DNA of 64,000 bases from Tamarix chinensis (GCA_030549775.1 CM060174.1:69045966-69109965); one strand, 5' to 3'; shown: positions 11,098 through 25,357, counted from the stretch's first letter. Notes: generated by a model from the sequence alone, not told the origin. Numbers and translations: made by a program.

Positions 11098-14000
11098 ATA
11101 ATATTTTTCATGGGATACATATAGATTAGAGAATAATATATTGGAATTGGATGCCTACAAATCGTTTTTTTGGAGAATATGATTAAGGAGTAGAATTTTC
11201 ATCAAGGTAGTAGTAGAACATGCTTGGGACGCTAGTAGAATAGTCTATTCTTCTTTAAACTGTGCTTATATTCAATTTGTCAATGTGGATGATTTAAGAG
11301 ATCATTTGGTTGTCTAAGGAATTGATACACGTTACACTCATTGGATATGGCAAGGTGAAACAAAAAGTTTGAATGTAATAATGAAGAAGGTAAGAGAGAT
11401 AGTAGTGGATCATTTGACAATAATGATGGTGATTCATTAGAGGAGATGAATCAAAAGGTTGAGAAAAGTGTCCAAGAATGTCCAAAAATTTTCAAGTAAT
11501 TATTAAGTGATTCAAAAAAAACTTTGTATGGTCATTAAAAGTAGTTTACTAGATTATCTACTACTTTAAGATTGTACAACTTAAAGACATGTAACAAATA
11601 GAGTGATAAGAGTTTTATAGAATTAATATTACTTTAGAAAGAAATGTATCCCCATGATAAAATTCTACCCGATTGTACTTATGAAGCAAATAAGATCTTT
11701 TCATCTATGGGTATGAGCTATAAGAAGATACATACATGTCTTAATGATTTTTTATTATTTTGAAAAGAATGTGCATGTTTAGATTATTATCCTAATGAAG
11801 AATACAAAGCACCATGATATAAGAAGAATAAGGTGCCAAAAAATGTGTTATGGTATTTTTCTATAATACCTAGATTTATATAGGTAGATGTTTATTGATG
11901 TCCAAGATGCAAGAAACTTGAGATGAAATGTTGATGAGAAGATAGATGGTGGGATTATGAGACATCCATCTAATTCTCCATAATGGATGACGATTAATGG
12001 TTTGTTTCTTGAATTTAGCAAAGAACCAAGAAACTTGCATCTTGCTCTGTCTATAGATAGTATGAATCCACACAATCAAGGTATATATGGTATTTGGATG
12101 GTGATTTTGGTTATATACAATCAACTATCATGGTTGTATATGAAACACAAATATATGATCCCATCTTTACTCATTTTAGGGCTAAACCAACCGTGGAAAG
12201 ATATTAATGCTTATTTGGATCCTTTGATTGATGATTTGAAGTTATTAAGGGAAACGGGTGTTAATGTGTTTAACACTTATGGTGAGGAAAGCTTCACTTT
12301 GAGAGAAATAATATTCTCTACTATAAGAGGTTTTTTGGGATATGATAACTTTTGCAGTTATAGTGTAAAAGGCCATTATGCATGCTCGATATATGAGGAT
12401 AATACTTCATTTGTTCAACTAACACATGGTCAGAAGACTATTATCCTTGTGCATCATAGATTTTTTCCAAGGGATTATCATTACCATAAGAAAAGAAACC
12501 CATCGAATGGGACACTAGAAGAATGACATGATGGAAACCTGTAAGGGTTTCTCAAAAATTTCACGGATCGAAGTTGTAATCGAGCGCAGGGTTCGATTCG
12601 CCGAGATCAGCCTAAGGATTTCTCCAAAGGAAGATCCAAAAACTCAGAGCGCATTTATTACAACGGTTGTTGAAGTTGAGAAGTAAGAAATATCAAGAAT
12701 AGATCAAAGAGAAGAATCAGAAGAATGCGAACGAGGAGATCGCGAGAGAGAGCAAGAGAGAGTCGAGAGAGAGAGCAGAAACAGAGAAAATTTCAGACTA
12801 AGATTTCATTCGACCAAAAAGTGTCGATGAATACAGTATAGGCCATATTTATATGGCGTAAAAATACAGCAAGGGAGCGTACAAAATACATATCGTAGGC
12901 CTATCAAATGCATACACAACTCAGCCCAATAATCCAGCCCAAACAATCAGCTAGAACAAGAACAAGGAGTCGACAGCTGGATCAATAAAACATCCCAAAA
13001 AAATACAAAATTACATGCCTTAATAATAAACGAAAAGAATGATACAATTAATTCCCATCAGCTAGAAATAATTTAGCTAATCATGGTTACTAAGGGATGA
13101 ATAACCCACAGTCCAACTAACCCCTTTAATTAGGGGTCGGGTGGCGGGTCATACAGCCAACTTAATCCCCATTAGCCAATTTTTCCAGCGAATGCATGAC
13201 ATGGGATTTCCTACACTTAAAATAAATTTCTGCAACAAATCCTCAACAGCTACTGCAAACTTTAAGTCCATTCCCCATGTGCTGCATTAATTTCCCTAAT
13301 CAAGCACATAATAAGAAAAACAATCATAAGCACAAAATCATTTATAACAATTAGAAAAATTAATTAAATATAAATTTTGGAGATTCATATCATGGCATGC
13401 CCCAATCTAGTTGATGGACTTACAAGTATATATATAAAGATGAAAATTTTAAAGGTGCACTCTGGGAAGAAGAATAAAGATAAGCCTCCATCAGTTGGGT
13501 GGAAGAAGATGTTTATATTCTTTAATCTTCTGGATTGAGAATCTCTATATGTGAGGCATGCCCTCAATATGATGTATATTGAGAAACTTTTTTGTGATAG
13601 CCTTATTTGCGCATTCCTTAATGTTCCATGAAAGACTAAAGATGGCATATATTCTCAATTAGATAAAGAGAAAATGGGCATTAGGCATGAACTAGCACTA
13701 GGAGAAAATAGAAGAAGAAACTTTTTACAAACACTTAACATACTCTCTTTAGAAAGGAGAAAACTGTATTTTGTGAATTCTTTAATAGTTTCAAGGTTCT
13801 TGAAGGGTATTCTTCAAATGTCAGAGGGCTAGTATCAACGAAAGAGTTGAAACTAATCAATATGAAGCCTCATGATTGTCATATTTTGATGCAACATTAG
13901 ATGCCAAATTCACATGTGGAATTTTGCCAAAGTGTGTTTGAAATTCTATCAATAGGGTTTGTTGGTTCTTTAATGCACTATGCTCTAAAGTCATTTACCC

Positions 14001-15123
14001 TGATAGTTATGATGTCTTACACAAAGGGATTGTAATAACTTTGTGCCATCTTGAAAAGTATTTTCCTCCCTTATTCTTTGACATTATGGTGCATCTAACC
14101 ATTCAGTTGGTTTATGGTGTAAAAATGTTAGGACCTACTCATGGGCACTGAATGTATCCCTTTGAACAATTAATAAAGTTTATAAAAGGATACATGAAGA
14201 ATCGATATCTGGTAGAAGGATACATTATTGAGAGTTACCTAGTATAAGAGGCAATTGAATTTTACACAAATTATTTGTCTAATGCTAAAGATATTAGAAT
14301 TTTTAAGTCTCAACATGCACAAAAATTCAAAGGATAGGGTAATTAAGGCAAGTAATTTGGGCAAGTAGACCCTGATATGATCTGTAAAGCACTTCTCTAT
14401 GTATTATATAATAGTGGTGATTGAAAATCTATATGTGTTCTTTGAGGATTGAAAATAAAACAAAGACTATGTGGTAATTGATAAACATAATCTTTTCATC
14501 ATATATTGGCTAAGAGATTACATCATTCCACTCATCAAAAATTCCTCAACGTCTATATTTGCAACTCTGCATTGGTTGTCCCAAATGCCTTGATATGAAG
14601 TCTTCTCATATGCCAACTATGCTATAAACTAATATACTTTTTATATGAAAAAACAAGATGATAGTAGTACAATGTAGAATAGTAGAGTGACTTTAGTGGA
14701 TGAGGTAATGCATATTGCTATTGTAAAGGATGAGAATCCAACATATGTAAATATGAATTATTATGGTGTCATTGAATAGATTTTGGAGCTAGATTACATT
14801 GTGTTTATAGCACTTGTTTTCAAATGTACATAGGTTGATAATAGTCAAGGGGTTAGAGATGAAGATGGGTTCATATTAGTAGATGTCAGTAGGGTAGGGT
14901 ATAAACAAGACCCATTCATCTTGGCATCACAAGAAATAAGTTTTCTTGGTCACCATTCCTACCAATGCATGATGGTCCATTATTTTAGTCATGACAAAAT
15001 GAATTTTGAATTCTTATGACGATGAAAATGATGTCAATTGGCATAACGAGTGTGTCAAAGCAGTGCAACCAACTTAATCATTGATAGATGATAACAATGA
15101 CATTCTAGAGGAGGAAATATAAT
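11098..15123 (+). pseudogene. Decayed TNP2 (Transposase_21) transposase of the old CACTA
   Basis: The pieces appear in the family order but with many stops and frame changes. Around 11150-11360 is the transposase-associated domain (VDDLRDHLVV*GIDTRYTHW). At 11840-12530 is the Transposase_21 core; the longest open part (11987-12526) reads DSMNPHNQGIYGIW, NQPWKDINAYLDPLIDDLK and TIRGFLGYDN. After an LTR fragment (12540-13215), the core resumes near 13510. DUF4218 follows near 13855-14450 (MKPHDCHILMQH, CWFFNALCSK) and DUF4216 near 14730-14950 (NYYGVIE*ILELDY). TNP2 cuts and joins CACTA ends in the nucleus; this copy cannot encode it. The end is placed at the tandem stops after ILEEEI. Confidence 0.75.
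12540..13215 (-). repeat. Copia-like LTR fragment inside the TNP2 pseudogene
   Basis: On the minus strand the segment starts TGTAGGAAATCCCATG and ends GAAACCCTTACA, i.e. TG...CA. It holds a TATA box (CCATATAAATATGGCC, 12841-12860) followed by a long CT-rich leader. Just before its start the minus strand reads AAATTTATTTTAAG, like the sequence preceding the polypurine tract in copia elements. No matching 5-bp target duplication was found, so it is probably a truncated 3' end rather than a clean solo LTR. Sequence up to about 13400 may belong to the same insertion. Confidence 0.5.
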
Positions 15124-15377
15124 GAATGATCATCATAAATTAATATATGTATCAAATCATGAAACCAATAAAAAAGGAGGGAAGAAAAAAAAAGGAAAAA
15201 AGGAAGAAATCATGAACTTAATATTGTAACATGTTTCTTTCATATCATTACTATATCTAATTATTGTGTTTTCTATATCATTACTACATATGCAATTTTT
15301 TACTTGATATTTTATTTTGTATATCTTTATACACAACATATATTATACTAATTTATGCTTTCAAATTCCACAAAGAT

Positions 15378-18150
15378 ATGACGAAGCACACTATTAATAG
15401 TGACTATAGTGATGAAGAAGGGAAGAGAGGACCTACTGTGATGAGACATGAGGAACATAGGAGAACAAGTGTCATTGAGTTGGAACACATATAATCTTGC
15501 CATTAGTGAGTATGCTAACATGTTCCTGACACACATTTCACTCACCAATCGTAATCATGTTCCAATCTCCTACAACAATTGGAAGCAAGCTCCAAAAGTT
15601 CACAAGGAACATATTTGGCAAGAAGTGATGGTAAATGATATGCTTTTTTTGGCATATTTTAATCTATTACAAATTGCTAATTAACATAAAATGACATTGA
15701 CATACATATTTTTGTATTACTTTACAAAAAATCTTCATAGTCTTAGAGGAGAGGAAGAAGTATCTTCTTAGACATTATGGTGAACGTCTAAGAACATTTG
15801 AGGCATATTTGGTGACTAAAAAAATGTACTAAAATAGGGATGGTGTTTTATATATGAAGCCCCCCAAGCGTTATTGATTTATTGACCAAGAAAGTTAGAA
15901 CCAGTTCATTGCATATTGTTAATTAGAGGAGTTTGAGGTATTTGTAACTAACAATTAAGCTTTTTATTTAAGAATACACAAATTGATATTTATATATCTA
16001 ACTATACATATTTACCCTATAATATAGGAGAAAAATGCTAGGAATAAAGAAATTAAAAGGGTAATATTTGATGCTATAATATGGCTCAAAAAGGCTATGC
16101 AGACCTAGAATAAACATTGGTATAACCTTTTTATTAATGTGTTCACATCATAATATTTAGAGTGTTATAATAAGCTATGAGAATATAATTGCGTGTTCTT
16201 TTAGAATTACAACTCCTAGCCTAGGAAAAGGATCCATGGACATCATCCATCAATATTAGCACATTACGGAAGAAGGCTAAAGCAAAAAAAGAAGGATATA
16301 TTAATGAAGATGTACATAACACTGCAAAAAGAATTGTAAGTTTGAAGCTATCTCCAACTATATTTATTTTTGTTATAAGAGAAAACATATCATGATATTA
16401 TGCTCATTTATATATTGCAAGATAAATTTGAGACACCAGATATTGTAGAGTGTTTATATCAATATAAAATCATATCTCAAGTGATAGAAATTGAATAACA
16501 CACAAGAAGACATAAGGATTAAGAGAATAAGCATTTGAGACATTTGTGAACCAGATACACATTTTTCTTCTCTTCCTGACGTAAGCATATTTTCCTATGA
16601 ATTGATATATATACAACAATTCAAGTTTCAACTCAATAATTAATTATAATATTATAGTTATCTTATAGGGTTTGCATAAATGTGATTTAGCAAATAATGA
16701 CCTCACAATTATCTTGGTGAAAGGAAGGGTAAGCATCTCCTATGGTACCAAAATGTTGACGGCCCATGGGTCAATCTTAGCCACATATTTCAAGCCCCTA
16801 TATATTGACATTTCAATAATTGGAGATGCACACTTGCCTTTTCACAAAGATGGCGATGAGTTAATAATAATGTTGGAAGCTCATGGAAGCTTTGTGCCTT
16901 AGCCCACAGATAGAATTCATCTTACAAACGAAGAGGTAATGACACCCTCCATCCATAATAACACAAATACATTGCACTTTGTTTATACATTATTAACATA
17001 TATATGAAATTTACATTGTGTTTATTACTATGAATTAAGGGATCAGAAAATAAGGAGTCTCCTAAGTCAAAGGGAAAGTGAAATACTAGTGGAAGGAGCA
17101 AAAAAAAAAAAGAGGGCACCAACAAAGGAAAGTAAGCCAAATCAAAACATTAGCCCCACAAAAGATTCCATCTTCTGAAGACATCCAAGCAATATAAGAA
17201 CCCCAACCACTACCTGCATTGGCAATGTTTTATTTCTATGTATAGAACTACCATAGTAATTATCTAATTATAATTGATTTCCCATCGAATATGTTAGGAG
17301 GGATGATTCCATATACATGGTATCAACGGAGGTTATTAGTGAAGTTTATAAGTCAAAATGGATGTCAACAACAAGCTTTATCGTATATGTTAAGTAAGTA
17401 TTATTTCATATTATATATTTTAACACTTTTCATTTATTTGTCTAATTCTCTGAGTTATTGCTTATTAATAAATATACATTATTATTGTTATCCTTAGGTT
17501 GATGGCTAGTTAGGCTACGACAGAGGGAATGTTGTCCTCTACTATGTTTTTGTATCCATACTACATATCTGATCGTACTATAATCAGCGACGATAGGTAG
17601 ATAAACTATGTAGCAGACGATATCTTTAATGATGGGTACAATAACAAGCTTTACCTCATCTCTCACCTCACTAATGAGCATTAGGTTTTGTATGCCATCC
17701 ATCCCGATCAAAATAAAGTATATATTTTTTTATTTCATTTGAAATTATCTTATTCCTTTTGTCATCATTCATTCTAAAGGAAAACATTTAATTGACATAT
17801 TAGTATACTTCTTACTCATATTAATTAGTTAATGGATATATTCTCTTATATAATTTTTAGGTATATAAAGTTACAATATTGTGTATGACCTTTATTTATT
17901 ATATAGGGCACTATGGAAAACTTATATAAGGAGAGGTAGAAATGGTATTCCAGACCTAAAGAATCTTGAGTATGAGTTCATAATGGTAAGGAGGGAGATC
18001 GATATTCTATATTTTATTTCAATTCCAATTAATATCAAATACAACAACTAATGAACTAAATTTATTCTATAATTTCCACAACAACAAAACGATAATGATT
18101 ATGGATGCTATGTTTGTAGCTCAATGGATCATATACTCAAGAAAACATAT
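15378..18150 (+). pseudogene. Second gene of the old CACTA: transposase_24/C48-protease type, decayed
   Basis: This is the diverged counterpart of the gene at 6739-9801, in the same exon order. It begins MTKHTINSDYSDEEGKRGPT at 15378, then SYNNWKQAPK...HIWQE (15571-15630), a KCDLANNDLTIILVKGR block (16675-16730) and the protease tail. Stops and frameshifts are frequent throughout. In the protease part the His remains (NEH at about 17680) but the following Trp is a stop. The Asp motif is lost and the Cys codon is TAT (DYGCYVC near 18100). It is non-functional. Confidence 0.65.
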
Positions 18151-18397
18151 GTTGTATCTTATGTTCTTCTATACAAGTATATGCAAAGACTGAGTTACAC
18201 TTGCATAAACATATGCAAGACTTTGTATATTATAGAGTTTGGGAATGTAGATCCATGAACTTGGAGTTTTAGCATGTGTAGAGCTACCAAACTTTGTGGT
18301 ATGCCTATATTGCAGATTCGGTATATATATTCAAGCATATATCTATGTCTTTGAGCTAGAACAAACTAAAAAAAATATATAAAAAGGGGTATAGTTT

Positions 18398-18790
18398 TAA
18401 TAATGGTTTTAGTGAAAATTGTTGTTGAAACAACATTCAACAATGGTTATAAAGCATAACCATTATTAAAACCTTCCTAAAAATAATGGTTATATCTTAG
18501 AAACATTATTAAAACTTTGTGTTTTGGCAACAGTTATAGCGTATAACCATTGCTAAAACACTGAGTCTTAATAAAAATTCTAAAATATAACCGTTTCTAA
18601 AGCACTAAGTTTTAATAATAGTTCTCAGATATAACCATTATTAAAACATGCTAGGTCGTAAAATTTTTGGGCAATTTTGATTTTATGATGATGTTTTTTA
18701 ACCATTATCAAATATTTAATAACTCATGATTCGATAATGGTTGGGAACTATTATTAAATATGTTTAAAAATATTATTAAAAACCCTTTCT
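18398..18790. repeat. Right subterminal repeats of the old CACTA
   Basis: Diverged TTTTAATAATGGTTAT...ATAACCATTATTAAAAC inverted motifs, about six, run up to the GGAGTAGTG terminus. They match the young element's arrays in layout but not closely in sequence. Confidence 0.65.
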
Positions 18791-18799
18791 GGAGTAGTG

Positions 18800-19735
18800 A
18801 TATAAGCATATTTCACCATTGTTACACATATTTTTCACTGCTATTTTTTCAAACTTTTTCATACTTTATCTAAGCATATATCATTAGTCCTATGTGTATC
18901 TTTCACCGATGTTAAATACATTTTTCAAAAAAGGAACTTTAATATAAGCATATATTACCAATCATATAGCTTAGTTATTATAAACCTTGTGTGTATTTTT
19001 ACTGCAACTACACATGTATTTTACCATGCATTTAAGTATCTTTTACCATTATTTTTACTCACATTTTGATCATTCTATGATCTTTGATCAATACTATAAT
19101 ACTAATATTTCAACAAAATTATCTTTTATTATTTCCATACATATATATTTTACCACAGCTACACACACACACCCACATTTTACCAAAGTTATACTTACTT
19201 TTTACTATATTTTTACATATATTTTGCTGGCCTTCTACTTCAATTTTAAAAATCTTTTCTAAAAAATATTTTCCCACAAATACATACATTTTTCACCAAT
19301 TTTAAATTTATCTTTCACCATAATCTTAAATATCTTCCACCGGTGTTGAGGTGATCTTTCACCATAAAATATAGCCATTGTTTTTACCATATATAAACCA
19401 ATCTCTTACAAGAACTGAATTGATCATTTACGAAGATAGTTATATTCCACCATCACTTAACTAATCATTCAACAATGTTAAACATGTCTTTCACAATAAT
19501 TATTTTAATCTTTGTTGTTTAACCAATATTATACTTAAAGAGATATTTGGGCATTATTTTATATATCTTCAACATTAAAAATACTAAGAATTAACAATTA
19601 TTTTACAAAAATTGATTTTTTTACCATCGTTTATTATATCTTTCACCAACGTTAAACATATTTTTCATCATATAATATTGTAATTTTTATTTTACCATTT
19701 ATCTAAGCATACATCATATACAACCTTCATTACAA
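18800..19735. repeat. Degenerate TTTCACCAT-type repeat, right arm
   Basis: Words such as TATCTTTCACC, TTTTTCACCA, TTTTACCAT and ACATATTTTT recur at roughly 30-45-base intervals. This continues the tract at 3541-3896 across the old CACTA insertion. Periodicity is loose, so it may be a very old satellite or the inside of an unrecognised element. Confidence 0.5.
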
Positions 19736-22700
19736 ACTCCTCTATTTTTATTTGTTATTTTATTGTGACATATGTTGTCATAAGTTCTTATTGTTGTCGT
19801 TGTCAATTTTTTACTTTGATTGTTACTCTTTGTACCAACAAATAGTAGCAATGGAGTAAAGCAGGAAGGTGAGAGACATTGTACAACAACTTATAAGTGG
19901 GATATCAATTATGTTAGATATTGAAGAACACATCCTTCTAAAATCATCTTGAATTTTTAATCTAGTCTTCAAATCCTATGACTAATCACAATCGACCATG
20001 TCTACAACCTGAACTGACACTTGGTTTGCCTCCACACACCGATCAAACATTGATTCCTTTTTTCCATAACTGAGGGAGACGAGTAAGTATGATAGAGAGA
20101 AAAGACAGTCTAAGGAGGAGGGGAAAAAATCTAAGTTCATGGAGTGTTTTCCAATTATGGTGTTTTTTCTCTTAAAATTTGATGTGTTAAATGTTGCATC
20201 GTTACGGACACTACGACGAGTTACATGGTATATTTGTCATCACGAATGCTAGGTGGTCAATTATATGCACCTTGAGTGTAATAAATTATCTTATATGAGC
20301 TTGGCTTGGTATATTAATATTATTCAAATAGGGTAAACAAAAGTTAAATTAACAAAATTAAAGAAAATTAAATATCAAAAATTTTAGACCATCATTAAGT
20401 AAGTGATACTAAAATTTAATAATTCTAATATATATTAAGTAAAAGATGTTAATTTAGATAAGATTAAAATTATTATAGGTTGATTTAAAGTAGCAACATA
20501 AAAAAAACTATGATTTTTAGTCACAAGTTTTAGCCATGACTAAGGTTCATTATGATAATATATTTTTGGCAACAATTAATTTGTTACCAAAATTTCTTTC
20601 AATATTAATATAATCTTTTGTCTATTTAATAGTCGTATAATTTTTAGTAAATATAGTTTTACCAATAGTAATAGTATATATATACACTCACCAACATGAT
20701 TTTACCATTGCAAAAATGTATTAAATACATTAAAAACAATAGAAACCTATTTGGTAATTACACATAATCATTGCTAAAAGCATACCGCTTTCAACGTAAC
20801 TTATTTTATCCTGTATTAGCCTCCGTCTTCATCCTACTTCAAAAGAATAATTGGAGAAAGATTATACATCAAACGAGCTTCCCTAAACTCGATCTCTCTT
20901 CTCTCCAACTAAACTTGTCATGTCTCTTCAATTTCACGTGTTCTCCTTTCCGGTACAAAGCCTCCTCTAAAATAGAAGAGATGCAGTCTTTATCGGTGTT
21001 TATCCTTTATTGATTTGTTTGCTCCAAATAATCAATTGGCACTTGATATATATATATATGACATATTATTTTCTCGCTAGACACATGTTGATTTTAGGTT
21101 CAACCATTGTCCTATGAGAAATAATAACTAGGAAGGCACAAACAACGGTACGGATGAAAAGTTAACTAATAAGGAACCAAGTGTTTTGCTAGTTTGGATG
21201 ATGTTCAGAATTGTTGTCATGTATGACTATCAATAAAAATAGAAATTGCTATACAAAATATAAATTGATCAAGGAACCAAGAATAATTGATAAACTTGAA
21301 TATTTTATTACTATTCTCTCAAGCAACACACAATTCAAGAACACTCAATCTTTGTTCTTCCTTATCAAGATTAATCAAAAACAACCTCTTAAGTAGTACA
21401 CTCAATTAAGAATCCCCATTTCTAATTCTCCCAAAATTAGATAGCTAGATCTAGAGCACCGTAATCCTCTCTTTCAATTATTGTTTCTCACCCCTCAGGT
21501 TATCTATTGCTATACAATAAAACTATTATATAGATAAAGCGAAACATGAGAACTAACGAAGGAAGTAAAGATAACCTATTTCTTATTTATTACCAATAGA
21601 GAACAAAATTTCTATTTTGTACCAGTACGGAATCACCTCACTAAAACTTTAGAATGACATGGGTGTGCTCATCAACACAACGGTGTTGATGGACACATGT
21701 TCACAGTGTCGAGATCTAGATTCTCTTAGTTCTCTCTATTTTTACTCCCCTATTACATGGATATATGCACTGACATTCCTAGGTTATGTATACCATTTGT
21801 AATGTCACATTTTCCTTATCCCTAATTACTAGGTAGTTAGGCTTGTACTTTATTTCTAAATTCCTTATATTAATTTTCAAGTCATTTGTATTAAAATCAA
21901 GCCTTCTATAATTTATTTTATTTATTTGTGGAAAGTCATAATTTTAATTCTTCTTCATTGTGATTCTTCCAAATTAGTTATTTTCTCTTATGTTCAATTC
22001 ATCCAAAAACTTATAACCCATTTGAAAATTTTTTCTAAGCTTAACACCACTTTCCGTTTTTTTATCTATTTTTTTCGAATCAATAAATTATAAAAATATC
22101 TGATTATATAATTAGATGATTTTAGCCATTCTAATTTATTTTACTCCTGAAAAATTTTGAGATTAAATATTTTTTCATATTTGATTTTGAAAAGTATATA
22201 ATTATTTGCTCACTTTTATGTATTATGTCTCAAACTAACTTTGATACCCAAATGTTTTATGCATTCGGGTTTCTAAAATTATTCTACACTTATCTTTAAA
22301 TTTTCATAATTTGTTTAGACTTATTCAATAATTTTTTAAAATAAAACTATAATTGACTCCATTCTACACATTTTAATTTCAAAAAAAAAATTGTGAAATG
22401 ACCACCTTACCCTTCGAATGGCCGGCAACCTCCCCTCTTGCTATTTTCAATCAAATTCTTGAATCTATTTAGGTTTTTCCACCTAATCCTAACTACAGTC
22501 TAAATTTCACTCAGCCTCCAGCAAGCCTTTTAACTAGCCATCACATTTTCATTCATGTGAATTCACACTAACTCCCACATCCCCCTCTAATTCCATGTCA
22601 GTAAGCAGCAAGTCAAACCCCTCATTGTCATGCATAAGCCCATATATGCACCAAATCCTTTCCATTTGCATGAAACATACACAACCCACTAATGTAACAC

Positions 22701-25357
22701 TCTATTTCCTTCTCCTACTCTTCCGACCTCTAGAAGTAGATTGTGCATCATTTTTTAGCTTCCCTTATTTGATTTCCTTATTTTATCTACCATCCTAACT
22801 TTTTTATTCTTCTTAAACCAACAAGGTCAATTGTTGACTGTTGTGGGCCTATATCTTCGCCCCCTACTTTATAGTAGATTTGTTTAGCTACTTGCAACTA
22901 TAATTGCCACCATTCCACCATCCTTTCTTGTGGCATCTCTCATAGCCATGGTAGAGCAATATGAGATTCTCACGCAACTAGGGCTAAATAATAGGAGCCC
23001 CTTGTGCAACTTCAAGTTGGGAGCATGAACTTCTTGTGTAACCTTGGTTTGTATTCCCTTATTCTTCCTCTTTTCTATTCCATGTTTCTTGATAATTTGT
23101 ATTATTCCTAATCTCTTTTTTTATTTTGTTGAAGGTGATCAAGCCTAGGAATGTCGAAATGGTGAAGATTTTAGGTGTACTACCTTATTTCTTTAAAATT
23201 AGCTAGTAGGTAATGTGGTTTATTCTTTAGATATAGGATTATATGCTACTTATTATGTTAAATATATACCATGTTTTGTATATTTAGCTCTATTTTGAAT
23301 ATAAGCATGAAATAATATCTTAGTTAATCTTATATGACATATGTATGTTATCGTATTTGTATAAGCATGAAGTTAGGATGAGAGACTAATTTGCATGATT
23401 TTAACATGAATTGATATATGCTGAAACTTTGATGAATATAATGCTAGTAAATGTTGAATATTTTATTGGTCAGTGATGAACATGTAGTAAGTTCTCAATG
23501 AACCTAGACATGAATAAATAATTGTATCACCCTTTTTCACTAATGAAAATTTTCATTTAGAAATTAAGTGGAAGCATGAAAATACTTACCACACCTTGAA
23601 AAAACTGGGTGCTATTGCCACACCTAACATAGGATTGACTTCTATTGCCCGTCCTATGTTAGACAAAAGGCTAATAAATCAAAATGACCAAAACAAGAGA
23701 AGAACACGTGAGATATATGATATATAAGTACCAAAGAAATGTTTACAAACAATACCTACATGTATTTCCCATATATTCATATACATGAGAGAGACTAAAT
23801 CAAAAGTGAAAAGATATAATAAGGATAAAATAAAAATAGTTAAAAGCTCCAAAATTGGTCCACTAATGACCAAATAATAGTCTCTAGATGTCTACATTCT
23901 CAGGCCTCCAATCCCAAAATGAGGTAGGCCTACTATTGGTTATTCTTAAAAACTTACATATGGTCTTTTACTCATGGGATTGAATAGGTAATAGAAAAAA
24001 TGGACATATTGGTATATTATGTACTAATTAAGCTAAGTTACCTCATCAACAAGAGTCATAATCATACATGGCTAAGAAAAAAAAAGTGCTAAATACCTAT
24101 CATGCTCACCATATAATTACATTTGCGTACCCTACCATGATCATGTAATGCACCAATATTTCATGTCACATAAACATTTAGACGACTTATAACTCATCAT
24201 ACTCACCAATATAACGTAGGTATGATGTATACCAATGAATGAATATGAAGAAGGTATTCCATCAGGTCCATATTCCATGTTTATATGACCAATTAGATTA
24301 ATTATTTACAAGTTTCTATTGTATTTACTTTTTTCCTTTTCCTTTATCCATATCTTTATTTATAGTATTATTCTTATACTTATTAAATAATGAACTTTTT
24401 ACCACCCTATGATCTTACATACCATGGAAGCCTATCCAAACAAGAAAATATAAAGTCCAGCCAAGGCTAAGTAATCACTAATTGACATAAAGTCCAGCTG
24501 AAGCTAAAAACTACTTAGGTAATCAGACCCTTTAGTATTGATACCTCATTGTACATTATCAGTATTAAGAGTAGGTAAGACACCAAGTTCTAATTTGATC
24601 CAACCTAATGGGTCAAGCCCAAAGGTACCAATAAACAATTAAAGGTAGACTAACCTTGGGTAGCTAATCGAGGATCGGGCAACCTGCCATATTTAAGCTT
24701 AATCATCTTTCACTTTAAGTGATTAATATGTTATTTTGCAAGGTTATGTTATCACAAGACCTATGTAACATCCAACTAGCACATCCACACAATCATTCCA
24801 TCATAACCATTATTATCCTCCAACTGTGTGGTGGGATTTCCATTAGTGCTTAACCAAGATTAATTCAACCTAGTAAGATAGTCCATTTAGGCTAATAATT
24901 AAGACTTTTTATCCTTTTGAAGTTATAACATATTCATTATGGCTTTTCCATTATGACCTTTCAAAGCACATAGTAAGAATACCACAAATTATAAACCATC
25001 TGATCAACCTAATAGGTTAGTTAATTTATGCCAAGATGTGCATTTTAATCATTAAAGAATCATGTAATTGCATTTTGCGTATTCTCAAAGCATATCAAGT
25101 CTAAGAGAACAAAAATAACACACTTTGATAGAACTAGTTAATCAATTTTGGCTAACAAGTTGATTGATTTGGTTCATACAAACCCTAGAGTTCCTCAAAA
25201 TAGTTAATCAGTATGTTTAGACTAGTCAACTATTCTATGATTAGTCAATCAGGTTTGACAAATTGCTCAATAGGTTTAAGTAGAGAGTAACGAAAGTCAC
25301 CACAGACATTCAATCGGTTTAGGGCAATAAGTTGACTATTGAGACGACCAATTGATT
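19736..25357. other. Anonymous AT-rich intergenic DNA
   Basis: No gene could be supported. Around 20489 a GTAGCAACATAAAAAAAAC word followed by short inverted motifs (GTCACAAGTTTTAGCCATGAC) hints at a decayed DNA-transposon end. The stretch 22080-23170, with its ATGACCACCTTACCCTTCG word, has the look of gypsy-type LTR sequence but no ends were found. At 24450-24520 the phrase ATAAAGTCCAGC(C/T) recurs twice. From 25120 on, phrases like CTAGTTAATCAATTTTGGCTAACAAG recur; they reappear on the other side of the gypsy element near 38740 and 39950. Confidence 0.4.

Larger units (their letters stand above)
3897..18799 (+). mobile_element. Old En/Spm (CACTA) transposon, host of nested insertions
   Basis: The right end reads TCTGGAGTAGTG, whose complement CACTACTCCAGAAAGG is a CACTA-type terminus. 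The best left counterpart is CTCTACTATGAAATGG at 3897, one base off CACTA. No 3-bp target duplication could be matched, so the left end is approximate. Decayed palindromic subterminal motifs lie at both ends. Inside are a decayed TNP2 transposase (Transposase_21, DUF4218 and DUF4216 segments) and a second gene of the transposase_24/C48-protease type. Subtracting the young CACTA and the LTR fragment leaves roughly 9 kb, a usual size for an autonomous element. All reading frames are heavily broken. Confidence 0.7.

Noticed and set aside
20489..20760. Terminus and subterminal repeats of another CACTA element
   Set aside because: Only a weak CACTA-like word and a few inverted motifs; no partner end or target duplication.
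22080..23170. Another gypsy solo LTR
   Set aside because: Composition and a few phrases fit, but no TG...CA ends, TATA position or duplication could be shown.
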